Of a stretch of DNA of 5,371 nucleotides, positions 5,292-5,371 are shown in pieces (position 1 is the stretch's first letter; each line of letters begins with the position of its first letter). The DNA comes from JAHEEL01 sp964195545 (GTDB lineage: Bacteria > Actinomycetota > Acidimicrobiia > Spongiisociales > UBA5794), in NCBI GenBank assembly GCA_964195545.1, contig CAXMQQ010000003.1, positions 1 through 5,371 of the forward strand, written 5' to 3'. The notes beneath the pieces are model-generated. The model was not told where the DNA came from, searched no databases, and worked only from the letters and a program-made list of their open reading frames with translations. The position numbers and the translations under genes were made by a program.

Positions 5292-5371
5292 ATGAGTCGA
5301 GTCACGGACCGCTTGAAGCCGGGCAGAATGGGCATCGCCGCCCTGATCGTCTCCGGCGGCATCCTGATCTC
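5292..5371 (+). CDS. N-terminus of a membrane protein (3' end outside the window)
   Basis: ATG 5292 opens a frame to the window edge, 43 nt after the permease 2 stop. The 26 complete codons give a short basic cytoplasmic start (MSRVTDRLKPGRMG) followed by the beginning of a hydrophobic helix (IAALIVSGGILIS). No good Shine-Dalgarno lies at the usual distance; the nearest gagg (5270-5273) is 18 nt upstream. An in-frame ATG at 5328 is the alternative start. The pattern of a basic start and a helix ending in S resembles the first helix of MurJ/MviN lipid II flippases, which continues into an SRxLGxxR motif. That motif would lie just outside the window, so this is only a guess. A further transporter subunit is equally possible. 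Confidence 0.5.
   Translation, partial: MSRVTDRLKPGRMGIAALIVSGGILI

Overview
The window is high-GC DNA (about 60-65 % by eye) with long GC-rich shadow frames on both strands. Every credible gene lies on the + strand. The codon style, an LPXTG-anchored secreted protein and the transporter types suggest a high-GC Gram-positive bacterium, probably an actinobacterium, possibly an Acidimicrobiia-like lineage. The taxonomic call is inference, because no rRNA or marker gene is present.

Layout. Positions 1-376 carry three copies of a palindromic, GC-rich repeat of about 50 nt. They sit inside a reading frame that stays open from the left edge to a TGA at 374-376, so they may be translated as a Pro/Ser/Gly-rich C-terminal tail of an upstream gene. 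That frame ends in an ATGA overlap with the next gene (373-816). This gene encodes a small secreted protein with a signal peptide, one DUF11-like beta domain and an LPQTG sortase sorting signal. Seven nucleotides later comes an EamA/DMT-family 10-helix transporter (824-1723).

After a 42-nt gap there are four genes joined by stop/start overlaps: ABC ATPase 1 (1766-2674), permease 1 (2671-3564), ABC ATPase 2 (3561-4502) and permease 2 (4499-5248). Together they look like a complete two-ATPase, two-permease ABC-2-type exporter or membrane-remodelling complex of unknown substrate. The 3' edge holds the first 27 codons of another membrane protein (from 5292), cut by the window end.

How the genes may work together. 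The whole window reads as one directon with gaps of 43 nt or less, so one or two polycistronic transcripts are likely. The ABC cassette is clearly a functional unit. The link between the cassette, the DMT transporter and the wall-anchored DUF11 protein rests on adjacency alone. No sortase, regulator, RNA gene, CRISPR array or insertion sequence is visible. The most unusual feature is the set of repeats lying in frame in an apparent coding tail. The transporter genes look like ordinary members of known families.
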